Positions 45,484 to 58,167 of a stretch of 64,000 nucleotides of DNA are shown one piece after another. The stretch is from Pochonia chlamydosporia 170 (Eukaryota; Ascomycota; Sordariomycetes; Hypocreales; Clavicipitaceae). A program made the translations under genes and the position numbers. The notes under the pieces were generated by a model. It had not been told where the DNA came from and did not search any database. It saw nothing but the letters and a program-made list of their open reading frames with translations. Position 1 is the first letter of the stretch, and each line of letters opens with the position of its first letter. The stretch is taken from the NCBI RefSeq assembly GCF_001653235.2, contig NC_035793.1, positions 5,146,001 through 5,210,000 of the forward strand. Reading direction: 5' to 3'.

Positions 45484-47837
45484 GGTGACTATTGAGCTTT
45501 GTTCCTTGTGTAGTTGCAGACACAGTCGAGCAAAACTGAACCCCTGGTCTCATGGTCAATTGAATGGCCTGCCTATCCATTGGCTCTACTTTATAACTTG
45601 TCAATGGCAGAATTTCCTCTTCTCAGCCATTTCACTTTCCAATTGAGGAAATTCACAAACCACACAACTGTAGTCTATTACGCAAATTGATGGACTGGCA
45701 GTGGGAGTGAGAGGCAGCAAGGTAACTTTATGGTTGGTGGAAGATCTAACGTCAAGTGTAGTCCTAGGAAGAGTAGGTAGCCGGGCCGAATTAGGGAATG
45801 CAATTGCAAACTCCCTCCAATGTTCTATCGCCGTTGAGGATATTAGTGCACAAATGTCCAAGGTGAATTAGCAACGGATCGTGGCTGGATGTGACAAGGT
45901 CTGCGGGCCGATTTGGTGAGTTTTCCCCGCGAATTCATTAACCGATTGCCATTACTAGGGTTACTTGGAAGGTGGTTCAAAAGCCGATCAGTAAACATTT
46001 AGCCTCAATGTTGTCCGCTAACCTGTACCTGGGGAGCGACAGAGAAAGAAAGCACATATAAAGAGATGGGGTTACTGAAGGATAGAACGTGAGTTGTAGG
46101 TACCAAGTTTAAAGTAGTACTGTATGTAATGGGGTGTGAGTAATTGCTCTTTGGAAGTGGCATGGAAGCGAATTGCCGGGTAGGCTATTCGCCGTGGTCA
46201 TGATGACTGCTGAGCAAATAGCTGCATAGGAGATGACGTTGCAAAAGGTACTAGAGGTCCTTTGGAAATGAGGACACAGAATTGTCGTTCCTTGTGTGAG
46301 TGTAACCGCAAGAGCCTATGGAGGCAAGACTATCCCACACAATAAGACGCAAATATTGTACATTGACCAATGGAATGCTCCGGACACCAGCGAGATGATG
46401 ACAGAATGACTATTACGAGCAAGAAATGCACATAAATCTATGGTCCGAATTTACCGAGCGGTGAGCTGCCATCAGAAGTGCTTACCACAATGTGGGTTCC
46501 ATGGAACAGGGAACTTCTCCATACTTTGTCTGACACAACCCAGAGGATGGTGTAGGGCTGCGAATTAGAAATGAATGCCAGTACGGAATAAGCGAAAACC
46601 ATCGCAGAGCAATTGGTTAACGATGACTAAATCCAAGCTGTCTTGGTTGTTTGTCCAACTGCTGTATTGGGTCGAGTTTATGCTGTTTACCTCTGTTGTT
46701 ACATTCTCTTTTTTCTCTTTTTTGTGTCCAACTCTTCGAATACTTGGAATCAGAAGTAAAGTGTACTGCCAGGCACAATACATGTCACATCGTGTCAATT
46801 GCTCTTTGACTCGAACTCAGCAGCATGCTCCCAGTACCAAAACCACGAACAGCCACATATCCATCCGGGCAAAGGGGCTTCTAGAAAATCCTGCGCCCAT
46901 GTCCGCATGTTCCGTTCCGCATGGTATGTTCCGAAGCCATCAGCTATTCACAAGTGTGTATTGTATGGCAGCCGATACGCCAATACTCCTGTGCTAGCTC
47001 AAGAGGCAGCGCCACCAAACCACCAAGTGGTGTGATGGCCGTCACGAGCCTCACAAAGAACAGGCCAAAAAAAAACTGAGGTCAATAAGAAAGGGTCGTC
47101 AATATTCGGGATGGCTCAGGCACGCCGGCAGTGGCTGATACAGCGAGACTAGCTCGACGCTGTCCTCCCCATACATTTAATGTCGAGACGAGCATTTTGT
47201 CATTCTGTATGACAATTTTTAACTTTTTCCGACCAAAAGAGTTTAGTCTCCGGCAACAGGCAAACTTGGCATGCTCTCGATTTATGCTTTCCAATCCGTG
47301 TCCCCATTTATTGGCGCAGCATGGATGGCTGTTGTGTGTGCGAGTCGGTCTGATGGGCGTTCCGGTTTATTCCCTGCTTCTAGACTGCGCATTGTCAACA
47401 TCAGCCCACTTCAAGTCTCAGTCTCTCCATGTCCTCGTGGCTATTCGATCCAGCCAAGTCCGTATGGGGCCGCTTTTTTCATGTCGTGCCCTGAGGCGAA
47501 AAACATGTCAAAGGGCATGATGACTTTTTTTAATTGCGTGTTTTTTGGAACTGGAGATGAATCAGCTTGGAACTTGCATCTCCGGATCTCCGTTTCTTGG
47601 AACTTTGCTAATACTTGACTTTCTATTGATTGACAAGTGATGTGATGGATGCCGAGTCAGCGCCGTGGAGTGTATAAGAAGACTGTCGTTACCCATTTCA
47701 CTTATATCGAATACTACATAGATCAAGATATAAACCATTAGACACAATTACACCAATCACATCTTTCTGTTTACAAAGCCAGTCACTTTAACTTACCTCG
47801 CCTCATACATATACACATGCGACCTACCCTTGTTAGA
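45484..47837. other. 2.35 kb divergent intergenic region
   Basis: Between the GH55 and flavohemoglobin start codons. A possible TATA box (TATAAG) for the flavohemoglobin gene lies at 47673-47678, 160 bp before its ATG. No coding frame or repeat element is evident; the frames present (up to 140 codons) are AT-biased and without motifs. Confidence 0.55.
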
Positions 47838-49100
47838 ATGGCTCTCACAGCACAACAAATAGCCACGGTCAAGTCAACCGCCCCCATTGTCAAGCAATAT
47901 GGCACAACCATCACCACAACCTTCTACCGCAACATGCTCAGCGCCCACCCCGAGCTGAAGAACTACTTTTCTCTCAAGAACCAGCAAAGCGGTGCGCAGC
48001 AGACTGCTCTCGCCAACGCCGTCTTTGCCTATGCCGCTTACATCGATGACCTGCCCAAGCTGAACCACGCCGTGGAGCGCATCGCTCAGAAGCATGCTTC
48101 TCTCTTTATCAAGGCTGACCAGTATCCCATTGTTGGCAAGTATCTGGTCGGTGCCTTTGCTGAGGTTCTGGGCAGTGCGTTGACGCCCGAGATTGCAGAG
48201 GCGTGGATTGCCGCCTACGGTCAACTGGCCGATGTCTTTATCAAGCGCGAGAAGCAGATATACGACGAGGCAGGCGAGTGGCAGACCTGGCGCAAGTTCA
48301 AGATTGTGGGTAAAGAGGCCGAGACGGACAGCATTATCAGCTTGTACCTCGAGCCGGTTGATGGCAAAGCTTTACCGGGGTTCAAGCCCGGACAATATGT
48401 GTCACTGCAGCTGCCCATTCCCGAGTTGAACGGGCTATTGCAAAGCCGTCAGTTTAGTTTGAGCGTTGCTCCCGAGAACAACATGCATCAGTACCGTGTG
48501 TCTGTGAAGAAGGAAGCCGTTGCGGATGGTCTTACGACGGAAGATCTGGCGGCGGGTAAAGTTGCCGGCGTCATTTCCAACAGACTCCACGAGCGGTATA
48601 ACGTCGGTGACGAGGTTGAACTCAGCCCTCCTCACGGCGAGTTCTTCTTTGACGCTACGACTGCGACGGCAAATACTCCTGTGGTGTTGTTGTCTGCTGG
48701 TGTTGGAGCTACGCCGCTGGTGTCCATCCTCGATTCCATCTTGAAGTCTCCCAATCCTGAGAGACCGGTTACCTGGGCTCATGCCGCTCGACAAGCTGCA
48801 TCGGTGTGTTTCGGTAAACACATTCGCGATATCACAGCCACTGCCAGCAACATTAAACCTGCTTTGTTTGTGAAGAACGTCCAAGATGGGGATAAACTCG
48901 GCAGGGACTACAACTTTGCCGGCCCGTTGAGCTTGGATAAGCTTGCCGACGAGGGTGCATTATTCTTGGAAGACGAAAAAGCCGAGTACTTTATCTGCGG
49001 GCCGGAAGATTGGATGGTCAAGATGAGGGACGGATTGACAGGCAAGGGCGTACCCGTCGAGAGGGTTCATCTGGAGCTGTTTAGAACCGGAGATGTATGA
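47838..49100 (+). CDS. fhbA: Flavohemoglobin (nitric oxide dioxygenase)
   Basis: A single exon of 420 residues. The globin domain covers residues 1-150 with Tyr30 (B10), Gln54 (E7) and proximal His86, matching the heme-pocket residues of Hmp proteins. The FAD-binding domain follows with RQFSLS (normally RxYSxS) and the NAD domain with SAGVGATPLVSIL, YFICGPEDWM and the closing HLELF. It converts NO and oxygen to nitrate with NAD(P)H, protecting the cell from nitrosative stress. An in-frame ATG at 47817 (MRPTLVR...) would add seven residues; with a mitochondrial-type flavour it might matter for location, but the ATG at 47838 (MALTAQQ) fits the family start. AATAAA at 49271-49276 may be the polyadenylation signal. 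Confidence 0.95.
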   Translation: MALTAQQIATVKSTAPIVKQYGTTITTTFYRNMLSAHPELKNYFSLKNQQSGAQQTALANAVFAYAAYIDDLPKLNHAVERIAQKHASLFIKADQYPIVGKYLVGAFAEVLGSALTPEIAEAWIAAYGQLADVFIKREKQIYDEAGEWQTWRKFKIVGKEAETDSIISLYLEPVDGKALPGFKPGQYVSLQLPIPELNGLLQSRQFSLSVAPENNMHQYRVSVKKEAVADGLTTEDLAAGKVAGVISNRLHERYNVGDEVELSPPHGEFFFDATTATANTPVVLLSAGVGATPLVSILDSILKSPNPERPVTWAHAARQAASVCFGKHIRDITATASNIKPALFVKNVQDGDKLGRDYNFAGPLSLDKLADEGALFLEDEKAEYFICGPEDWMVKMRDGLTGKGVPVERVHLELFRTGDV

Positions 49101-49774
49101 TGTGGATATTTGCATGGTTTTGGCGTTGGAGTATGCATGCATGGCCTGTAATATAGTTGCATTTTAGAGGGATATGTAGAATACACGTTTGCTTCTCTTC
49201 TCACGAATGTTAAGTTGTTGGATATCGAATTTCCCAGAATAGAATGTCTGGTGACATTGACGAGCAAACAAATAAATCCGTGGCGAATTATGTTGGCTGT
49301 TTGCCGAGCCGAGCGAGACCTTACCCGATTCAGCCAATTTCTCCACCGCAACGCCGAGCATCTGCACAAAATAGTGACGTCGTCCAATGATCAACAACCA
49401 CAAGCTTGAGTCTGCAGACCGCACCAAGCCAGACTCAGACTGAAGATCTGACTCCGACTGCAGCACCCAAGTCTGTGTCGCGTTCACGATTTTCAGCTTT
49501 TGCTTTTGTTCACATCCTGCCAAACAGCATCAGACCCTTCCCTCTTGCGAGTCACAACACCCATTTTTGCGCCGTTACATCTCCCCTCAGTTACCATGCA
49601 ATTGGCTGCATAATCGATTCCTTATCGCAGTATGCTGACGCCATCTGCAGCTGCGCATCATCAGTCCCCCATCTGAGCAAGGCAAACCGTGAACAACTCC
49701 CAGGGCGAAAAGCAACGCGACATTGAAGCTCAAACGCCGCATATCTTTTGTGATCATAGTAGGGTCGCAGCACC
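49101..49774. other. Intergenic between flavohemoglobin and MFS genes
   Basis: 674 bp with the flavohemoglobin 3' flank and the MFS promoter. Nothing else is recognisable. Confidence 0.6.
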
Positions 49775-51629
49775 ATGGCCAAAGACTCCAATCGACCGCA
49801 ACTGGTGATACAGCCGAAACCCGGGGTTGCCAACCGGACCGCCTCCGCAAACTCCTTCCACGCCGGTGCTCCCATTCCTACCTTGGGCTCGTTTCGCCGA
49901 CAATCCTCGACGCATAAATACCAGACATTTCCAGTCCAACCACCAAAGACACCGTTAGAACCAACTATTCCCAGCGAGGATGCGAGCTCCGCCTCGTCAG
50001 AGCAGTCGTCTGCCAGCGGGGAAGATGCCGAGACCACACCTTTGCCGGTGCGGCAGTTATTACTGCTGGCATTTTTATCGCTGTCGGAGCAAACGGCCCT
50101 CAACTCCATCGGACCGTATCTGCCAGAAATGGTAGCCACTATGCCTGGTATCCCCGACGGGCAAGGCGGATTATACGTGGGCATGCTGGCCAGCGCGTTT
50201 GCCCTCGCCCAGCTATCCACCAATTTCTTATGGGGGTATGCTTCTGATATCGTGGGTCGCAAGCCCGTTTTGATAGCAGGAACTTTTTCTCTTATGGGCT
50301 GTTTCTGCGTCTTTGGCTTCTGCAAGGCATATTGGCAAATGGTGGTTATCCACGCCTTGATGGGCTTGCTCAACGGCAATGCGGCCTGTGTTCCCACGGT
50401 CCTCGGCGAAGTTACCGATAGATCGAACCAGAGCAAGGCGTTTACCTACCTGCCAGTGATTTACTCATTGGGAAGCATTACCGGCCCCGCGCTTGGTGGT
50501 ATTCTCGTCAACAAGATGGGCTCGGAATACCCCTACCTCGGGCCGAATGTTCTTGGTGCCGCCATGTTGGCTGCAAGTGTGGTTGTGGTTGGGATTTGGT
50601 TTGAAGAGACGCTCGACGAGTCGGGTGATAGCCCTTGGCGACCTGCTTGGATCAATCGCCTGTCTGCGTGGATTGATGGATCCGACAAGCCAGAACACCG
50701 TAGGGGATCTTGGAGCTCACGCTTGGCGCGGGCTTCTGCCTCACAACAGCCGCTCTTGTCGTCGGCTTCGTCCACGTCGTCTTCTGTTGATGAGGATGAG
50801 GAGAACCAAGACGGTGACGATGCCAAGAACAATGACGGCATTCACGGCCGGCCAGTCTGGAAAGACTTGCTCAACCACACCACCATTATCCTTCTCTCCA
50901 CATATCTCGTCTTTCAGCTCTCAAACATCAGTTTCAACAGCCTCTATCCCATCTTCGCTTCTGCGCCAGCACCTGCAGGTCGTGAACTGAGTCCTAGCAA
51001 AATTGGCTTCAGTCTCAGCTTAGCAGGCCTCGCAACCATTATCTTCCAGGCATTCCTATTCCAACCAATCAAGTCCAGGATAGGAAACTTGGGTTCCTAC
51101 CGATATGCTCTGTTTGGACTTGGTGTGAGCATGATGCTCATGCCGTGGGTTGGCTACCTCGATGACAAGCCGCCGCTGGAAATCGGTACTGGCCGACTGT
51201 GGCTGTACGCAGAGTTGGCAGTAGTTTTGGTTTTGAAGAACATTTGCGCGGTTGGTGGGCTGTCCAGCGTAATGTTGCTTGTGAGTCTCGCCCCCATCTA
51301 TCTTCTCTACCCCTGTTTCTCTCTCTTTATATATATATATATACTAATCAACCCCCTTGTAGATCACCAATTCTGCACCATCCCACGCCAGTCTCGGCAC
51401 ATTAAACGGCGTCGCCCAAACCTTATCCGCTCTGGGACGCAGCATTGGCCCATTTGTGTCTGGCGGTCTCTTCACTCTCTCGGTCAACATACGACCCAAG
51501 GGTGAGGCCCTGGCATGGAGTTTATTTGGAGGCCTGGCATTGCTAGGCTGGTGCGTCTCCATGTTTATCCGAGGAGACGGCCTAGAGAGCGAAGACTGGT
51601 CCGATGGGGAGAGTTCCGAGACAGCTTAG
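49775..51629 (+). CDS. MFS transporter (YCR023C/ZIF-like DHA1 group)
   Basis: Exons 49775-51280 and 51363-51629 give 590 residues. The first 90 residues are hydrophilic, Ser/Pro-rich and cytosolic. Motif A of MFS proteins is present (GYASDIVGRKPVL), the second membrane block starts PVRQLLLLAFLSLSEQTALNSIGPYLPEM, and ITGPALGGIL matches motif C of drug/proton antiporters. The loop between the two six-helix halves has a Ser/Asp/Glu-rich stretch (SSASSTSSSVDEDEENQDGDD). The C-terminal exon (SHASLGTLNGVAQTLSALGRSIGPFVSGGLF) is the hallmark end of the fungal YCR023C/plant ZIF-like group. Substrate unknown. The intron carries a (TA)n run next to its CT tract. AATAAA at 51744-51749 is a probable poly(A) signal. 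Confidence 0.9.
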
Positions 51630-51950
51630 AAAGCTGAAGATTACGAAGCCCATCCGTTCGACTGGCCGAATCGTTCCGAGTTACGCGACACGACTATGTA
51701 CATACTTACACCAACATATATAAAAGCCCTCGAAGTTCAGTTGAATAAAGAAAGTCTTAAAAGTCTTGTCAAAAAGCTATGTACGTTGAATTATATGAAA
51801 GGTTATAATGAATGACAGTCCTCCTATGTCCAATGCAGTCCTTTCCAACGCCCTTAATCCACTTTTGTTACCCATGAACCCAAACACCAATGCATCCCAA
51901 TCCATGCCATGCCTTTACGCAAACCAATTCAAGCAAAGATTCATCATCAT
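51630..51950. other. Convergent 3' region
   Basis: 321 bp between two convergent stop codons, with the AATAAA signal of the MFS gene at 51744-51749. Nothing else is visible. Confidence 0.6.
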
Positions 51951-52780
51951 TCAACACCAGGTAGGCTCCCTCGCCCAGTGTCGCAACATCATGTCCACCG
52001 CCGCCATCCACTCACCCTCAAAGCAATTAGCCAGCTGCGCAACATCCTCGGCAGAGGGTATCTTGTTCCCCCACATCTCGGGCTTCATGGCCTCGAGAGC
52101 CGCGTACGCAGCCACCAGCCCGTCGTCCTTCATCTTCGTCAAGCACAGCCAGGCCAGGTTCCAGGAGCGGTTGCTGTTGGGGTCTTCGCGCACGCGGCTG
52201 TACGCGTCGCGGACCAGGTCTCCCGTGATGGGGTAGTTTGGCGTGAGGCCGCGGAGCTCGGTGACGAGCTGCTGCGAGGTCACGTAGTGGATCCATGCGG
52301 TGGTCATGGGCTTTTGGAAGGCCTTTGCGTCGTTGGGGTTGCTGCATGTTGCGGCTATGCGTTCGATGCGGCAGAGTTCGGTGAGGGTGTTGACGCGGTG
52401 GGAGTTGAGGGTTTCGATGAGTTGCGTGACGGATGGTTGGGGAGCCTGAGGAGGGCGGACAGGTTTAGTATGTGGTGTGATGTTGGTGGATGGTTCAGAG
52501 TTTGGAGAGACTTGTGAGGTGTTGGGGAAAGTTGTCATTGTTGACTTACCTTCCAGGTCGTACTTGTTGCTTTCTTGTGAGCCATGACTGGGAAGACAGG
52601 CACGTCTGGCCACCTTGTTCTTCGAGGAGTTGATGTCAAGGGTGAAGACTTGGTCACCCTGCCGCTGATTGTAGACGCCTGCTGCCCGGTTGACGCTCGT
52701 CCTGAACTCTTCTTCTTTCTAGACAGAAGCCGGTGCGGAACACTCAATGGCTTTGCTGTCAATGGTCCATCCTCACTCAT
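51951..52780 (-). CDS. Hypothetical protein, two exons
   Basis: Exons 52780-52550 and 52445-51951 give 241 residues, with a consensus donor GTAAGT and acceptor CAG in phase 0; the 104-bp intron is itself open in the downstream frame. The N-terminal 77 residues are basic and Ser/Thr-rich (RLLSRKKKSSGR, TRWPDVPVF) and look disordered. The C-terminal 160 residues look like a folded helical domain (PQPSVTQLIETLNSHRVNTLTELCRIERIAATC, DLVRDAYSRVREDPNSNRSWNLAWLCLTKMK, MMLRHWAREPTWC). I recognise no named family and no catalytic motif. The start is uncertain: 52906 or an internal ATG (MAHKK, about 52592) are alternatives. GC- and codon-bias of the second exon support coding. Confidence 0.62.
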
Positions 52781-55700
52781 TAATATAGTTTGTGTTCCGT
52801 CCAGCCTTGTTGGAAAACTTGCCAAGATGCCGACTCTGTGCCTGGTCTGGCCCGAGAAGCCAGGCTCCAGACGAATGAGATGTGATATCAGGCTCACAGC
52901 AGCCATCCACCGCGGTGATTATATGAGATTTCGTTCGACCCCCAAACTCTGGGCACATAAGCGTGGCCAAACTAAACCAGACGTCAATCGTCTTTTTGGC
53001 CCCCTCGCTCGCTTGACAGTTTGCAAAGAATGCCTCGTGTCGGCTGGACCCGTCCTCATCATCAGCACCAGGGATGGGTGGGAAAGACAGGAACCCCTGG
53101 CAACTTTGAGTCTTTGGAAAGAGATTGGATGGGCGGACCACAGGGTTTGAGTTGTCTGTTTGCCCTGAAAGTGCCAAGTTTATGTGATTCCAATGGGGTC
53201 AGAAAATGGTCAGATTCCCGGGTCTTTTGTTCACTGGGCTCAGCCTGTTTCTATATGCTGCCGCGTGTTCATGAATGACCCCCATTCCAAATTTCTTGGT
53301 TGACGTATCCTGGTCGAGGTGAGGTTGGGTTGGATCGGCCACTCCCGAGTTTCCCGTCTGGGTTTGTTTTACTGTAAGTTGTGAAAGGGATGCTCGTGAC
53401 TGGTAGCTATGTCGTGGTCCTGCAAGCCATTTACACTACATCCTTGTATATTGAGAGCTAAACTGGTCATGCATGACTTCTCTTGTCATGGCTAGCGTTC
53501 GACATGATCAGGCTTAATGTTGCTGCTGCAGCCACCTTCACTTGCATCTAGTCTAGTCTATTCACGACCAAGAATGACATCCACAAGGCTTAATGAGCCC
53601 GACAGACATGATATGGGAAATACCCAGCCGGGCCGAACAAACGTCAGCAGAAAAGGACAAGGGTTGCGTGAAACTCTTCATCCAATAAAGTAACTCAGCT
53701 GATTGATGTATTCCAACAGTGACTTTGGAGCGAGACTCGCCAGTTCTAGAAAGTAAGAACCCAACCTCCACAGACAAAGTATGAAGTCGATGAGCATTAC
53801 CACGGGAACATGTCCCAAAGCGTGCTTATTCCGCCCGCTTGGCTGGGGCGACTGCGCCAAGCTCAGCTTCCTGGAATAGTGCATAAGCGCCAGACATGGG
53901 TTCGACAATCTCGAGGCCATGATTTGCTTGCCTTGGCGCGGAACCATCTGCCATCCTTGCGATCCTTGGAACGGAGTTAAGCGCTCGGCGCCTAATTGTC
54001 CAATTCCAGAGGAAGATGGAGATGGTGGCTTGCTGCGGTCTTGTGTTGTGTGTTGGCTGTGCATTTTAGCCGGACTTGCTTGGAAGTATCTTGCAAATGG
54101 CCATCCATCTTTTGGTGTTTCTCAAGGCAAAATGAATAAAGTATCTCGCCGGTTTTGGCCCCCGTCGATGCAAATTGTCTGTCTGGTGCATGCAGAACTC
54201 GACTGTTGACAAAGGCCACGCAAGCTATGTATGCATCTTGGCTCAATATTTGCTGTTTTCTATTTCCATCAAACCCTTTTCCATCCGGTCATTCCGTCTC
54301 TCGCCAGTTTTCCACCGCTCAAGCGAGCAACGATGCCCACATCATCGAGATTGTCAAATGACCCATGATTGCCCAGTCATACTCCCTCCGTACAGTACCG
54401 TACATACTACTCCATATACCATGATGATCCGTCAGGTTCGTTGGCCTGTCTCACCGTGGCGGAGCATCAGATCCCGCATAGTGCGCTTATCCCATCTTCA
54501 AAGCAAAACACATGATCCATGTTAAATCGCGCTTACCCACAGCCGCGGGCCCTCCTTTGCTGACAAGAGCAAAGCTCGGCAATGTTACCATCCGATCCTA
54601 TGAGGATGTCGGCTGGGGGCGGGCAACTCGTGGCAGTCAGGTTGCCTTTCAACCTGTCGGCTTCTCGGCCGAAATTCTTTTTAGAAATCGCATAGGCGCA
54701 CTGCCTCGTCTGGTTTAGATCTGTCTTATCTCACTCAGACTATGCCTCCCGGCTGGCAAAAAGGAAACCAACCAGCCAAGGTGGGCGGAACTTTATTCTT
54801 CAGTCTCTTCTTTGCCGCGTAGACATTGAGCCGTGGCCTTGGCGGAGAAACGTGGGAATCCTTCTTCCGCCTCGGGCATTCAGATTTTGTACGAGTGCTG
54901 AGGTTTGGACGAATGGGTTTCGAGAAGCATGTGCCAAGATGAAGTTGCCCTTGCACCGACTTTGTTAGAGTAAGGGTTGCAGCTTGTATTGAAGTTCTGC
55001 ATATGGCTGCAGCCAACACGCACATGCCTTTATCAGCCAGCATGAGACTTCTCACAGCTTTGCCTGCGTCGTCTTGATTACAGCCCGCCCTCTTTCGTAC
55101 TGCGAATATTCCTGGCCCATCGCGAATCAGCATTGGGGGCATTCGTGTGGAGGCAGAGTTGAATCGTCACGTCTCGAATGGTCCCAGCCGCTCGTGAATT
55201 TGTCTCGCTTCACCAAATTGATTCACACACAGTGGCATAAATGGACCCTGTGTGAGTGAGACTTCTATTTTTTCTGTCCGCATAATCTTAAAGATGGCGG
55301 TGTGTTGGGGTTTTTGAGGCATTTGACAAGGTGGTTGATTCAAGTTCACTTCTGTAAGTTGTAATGTTCTTGAAAAGCACGACCCTGGTGCTAGTTTACA
55401 ACAACTTTGCAACATATTTCCACTTATTGCGTTGCATTACATAGCTTTAATTTTCTTTTGGTGCACCGTGATGTTTCAAGAATATGTACACACGGAATTT
55501 CAATACACCACGATTTGGAAAAGATCAAGGTCTAGGGTAAGACAACATTCGAGGCACAGTTCCCCGGCTAATATTATAGAACTGAACAACATCCAAGAGA
55601 TCAGGTATTAGGAGTCAAAATCAGTGGATGCAATGATTCCATACGTTCGCTTTGAGTAAATAGGCATGTGCAATTCGCCTACCGCTAACGAACGTCCAAC

Positions 55701-57898
55701 GATAGCACCTTATAAATGCATCCAGAGTTAGTATCGTAAGTGTCTACGCAAAAGTCGCCGTACAAACGCGGTTTATTTCTACACATAGTATAAGTCGCTT
55801 CGACCCGGCCTTCTATCGTTTATACTTCGTGGAATACGAAATACCGGCTAGAAGAGGATTCCCTGTGAGTCCATGGCTATGGTGAAGCCAAATCCAACCA
55901 TCTATGTGGCAAGACATCATGAGATTCCAAGAAGTGCGAGAAAACCGGTACAATATTCTCTATACTGTATCCTACTTCTGAGAGTGAGCTCGTACTGTCA
56001 CGATGGGACGGTCTCCAAGGCACTGTCCATTGTCGTTGCTTTTGTATCAGAACTCTTGTACCGGCTCGTTGCCCTATTACGATCTGGCCACGAAGTAGGA
56101 TTTTGTCTAATTATTATGCATCGTGTATAAACCGCTCGAAGACATCGATCCGTGGCTTGAGGACCTTCGGGTTCTGGCGAATAGATAATTAGGGACTGTT
56201 GTTTGATGTGTAACATATCATGAAGCCAGACATGGCCTTCGGTAGGTAGGTAGGTTCTGGCTGTGTTTGTAACGCAACGTTTATCGGTGATGAATAAAGC
56301 AGAGGCATTACAACACATGTAGAATCATGGTCGTGATGCCAACTTGCAACAAACTCGGTGACTTGTGATTCAGCAAGTTTGCGTTAGGCGCCAAGCCATA
56401 CATGTCTGCTCTACTTTCCCACGATGCTTCGCGCATGATTCCTTCAGGCGGAGAAGCGACGGACTGGAGACACTTTGCGTCCACGTTTGCTGCATTCGCC
56501 ATTGCAACTCTAAAGGCAATGGGGCGACAGTAACTAAAGTCTAAGGGAAAGGGGAATACTAAAGATGGTGAGAAGCGGGCTCTGCCACGAATGGGAAATA
56601 CCTGACTTTGCAAGTTCGAAGCACCACAGGAAGAAGAAGAAGACTTTCCCTAAGAATCATCAGGCTTTCGATCGGGCGGAAATTAAGCCAAGAGGACGAC
56701 ATGAAGCTAAGAGGTCTAGATCAAGGCCACTGCGTATGTGGAGCGCCGGCTTTAGCGATTTATGTTTCTATGCCCTCCTTATTAGCAAGCAAAAGTCCAT
56801 TAATATGAACACCCATCACTGGGTTCCACGTACCGGACTATTTACACGGGAGACTGCTATTGCGGAGCTTCCTACGGATCTGGTCCGACAAAGCTGGAGT
56901 CTCTTAGCTATCAATGACCCCATATGACACGACCATCAGGACCGACAGTCAATTAGTGACCCCCAAGTCTGGAAATGCGTTCTTCGAGAGTCTGGTATCC
57001 GCAATGGTGACAACTTGTGCAGTAATTAGGCCCGCTTGGTGAACCGTCAACTGTGGAACCGAAAATGCACCACGACGGATCCTCTAGCCGATGTCAAAGC
57101 AGTGTCACCTGAACCAAAGTGTCAAAACCAAGGCAGACAGATCCATTGCAGAAAGCTAAGGGATGGAACTGGCTCTGGACGAATTAACAGGCCAGGAAAC
57201 ACATATACGACAGTTTAGGTGTCGTTGGTTGGAAAGGTACCGCAGCCAGAGGTTCACATGAAAGTCATTCAGAAAGAAGCCTGAGCCGAGCCATTACCAA
57301 ATGTGTTGGTGGCTTGCGAAGCTGTGCATTGTCCTGGATTGCGAGACAAGCCACCAGTTCCATTTTGGGTCGTTTGCCATAATGCTGACGATTGGACCAG
57401 GTGTTGAGGCCAACAGGGGGGGTTGACTCAGGACAATGAGAACTGATCAATTGATGGAACCTGATGGCACCTCTCAGGCGGCTCGTCCTGGCCGTTGCCT
57501 GATACTCCCTGAGTGATGCTTGGAGATTGCAATACACTCGCAACCAACAGCAATACCGTAGGATGCTGCGTTACGCCGCTTGATGCACGACCAGCGTGCT
57601 AGTGGATGTTGCGTAACCCTGACAGGCGTCCTGCCTCGAGCTGTCGTCGCTGTTCTGGCAGGATTCTACCAAAATTATTCTCTTGATGCAAGCCGATGAA
57701 AAGGGAGACTACTTGGGATGGTTATGTATTGGCAGGGTGACTTCTTTGCTCGTTCCGTGCAGGACACGGTTTAGTTTCTCTCTGGCCTCTTTTACCATGG
57801 TCACATTTTCCCTCCATGAGCCTTTGGGTTCGCCAGGCTTGTGTAAGTATGGATTCGATACAATCATCGGTAATCAGCTGCTCCCCTTCCCCTTCCTC

Positions 57899-58019
57899 CG
57901 GTGAAAGGTCAAAAGAATTGAAGCATGGGAAAGGTACGGCATATCGCGTTGTGTGCTAAGGCATACTGGTATGTGTTAGTGTGTACTTGAATATGGGCAA
58001 ATACCTTTGGCAGAGCCTG
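57899..58019 (+). mobile_element. MITE copy E (121 bp, degenerate ends)
   Basis: It starts CGGTGAAAGGTCAAAAG and ends AATACCTTTGGCAGAGCCTG, followed by TA (58020-58021) but preceded by TC. The interior (GGCATATCGCGTTGTGTGCT, TGTTAGTGTGTACTTG) aligns base for base with copy D over most of its length. The 5' inverted repeat has decayed most. Confidence 0.72.
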
Positions 58020-58151
58020 TAGATGCCCCGGGATAGAATGGACCAGAATTGCAGGTATTAGGATTAGGGGCAGGCGTTTTTGTCTGCGGCTTTGTGCTCA
58101 GTTGACTGCATTCTTCCCCAGATTGATGTGGCTGCGTTGAACAAAAAGATT

Positions 58152-58167
58152 TACGGAGTACTCCGTA
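58152..58167. repeat. 16-bp perfect palindrome TACGGAGTACTCCGTA
   Basis: Self-complementary over 16 bp. Its half TACGGAGTA recurs singly in other spacers of the window (11658-11666 on the minus strand, 14602-14610, 60927-60935), always outside coding exons as far as I can see. Role unknown. Confidence 0.6.
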
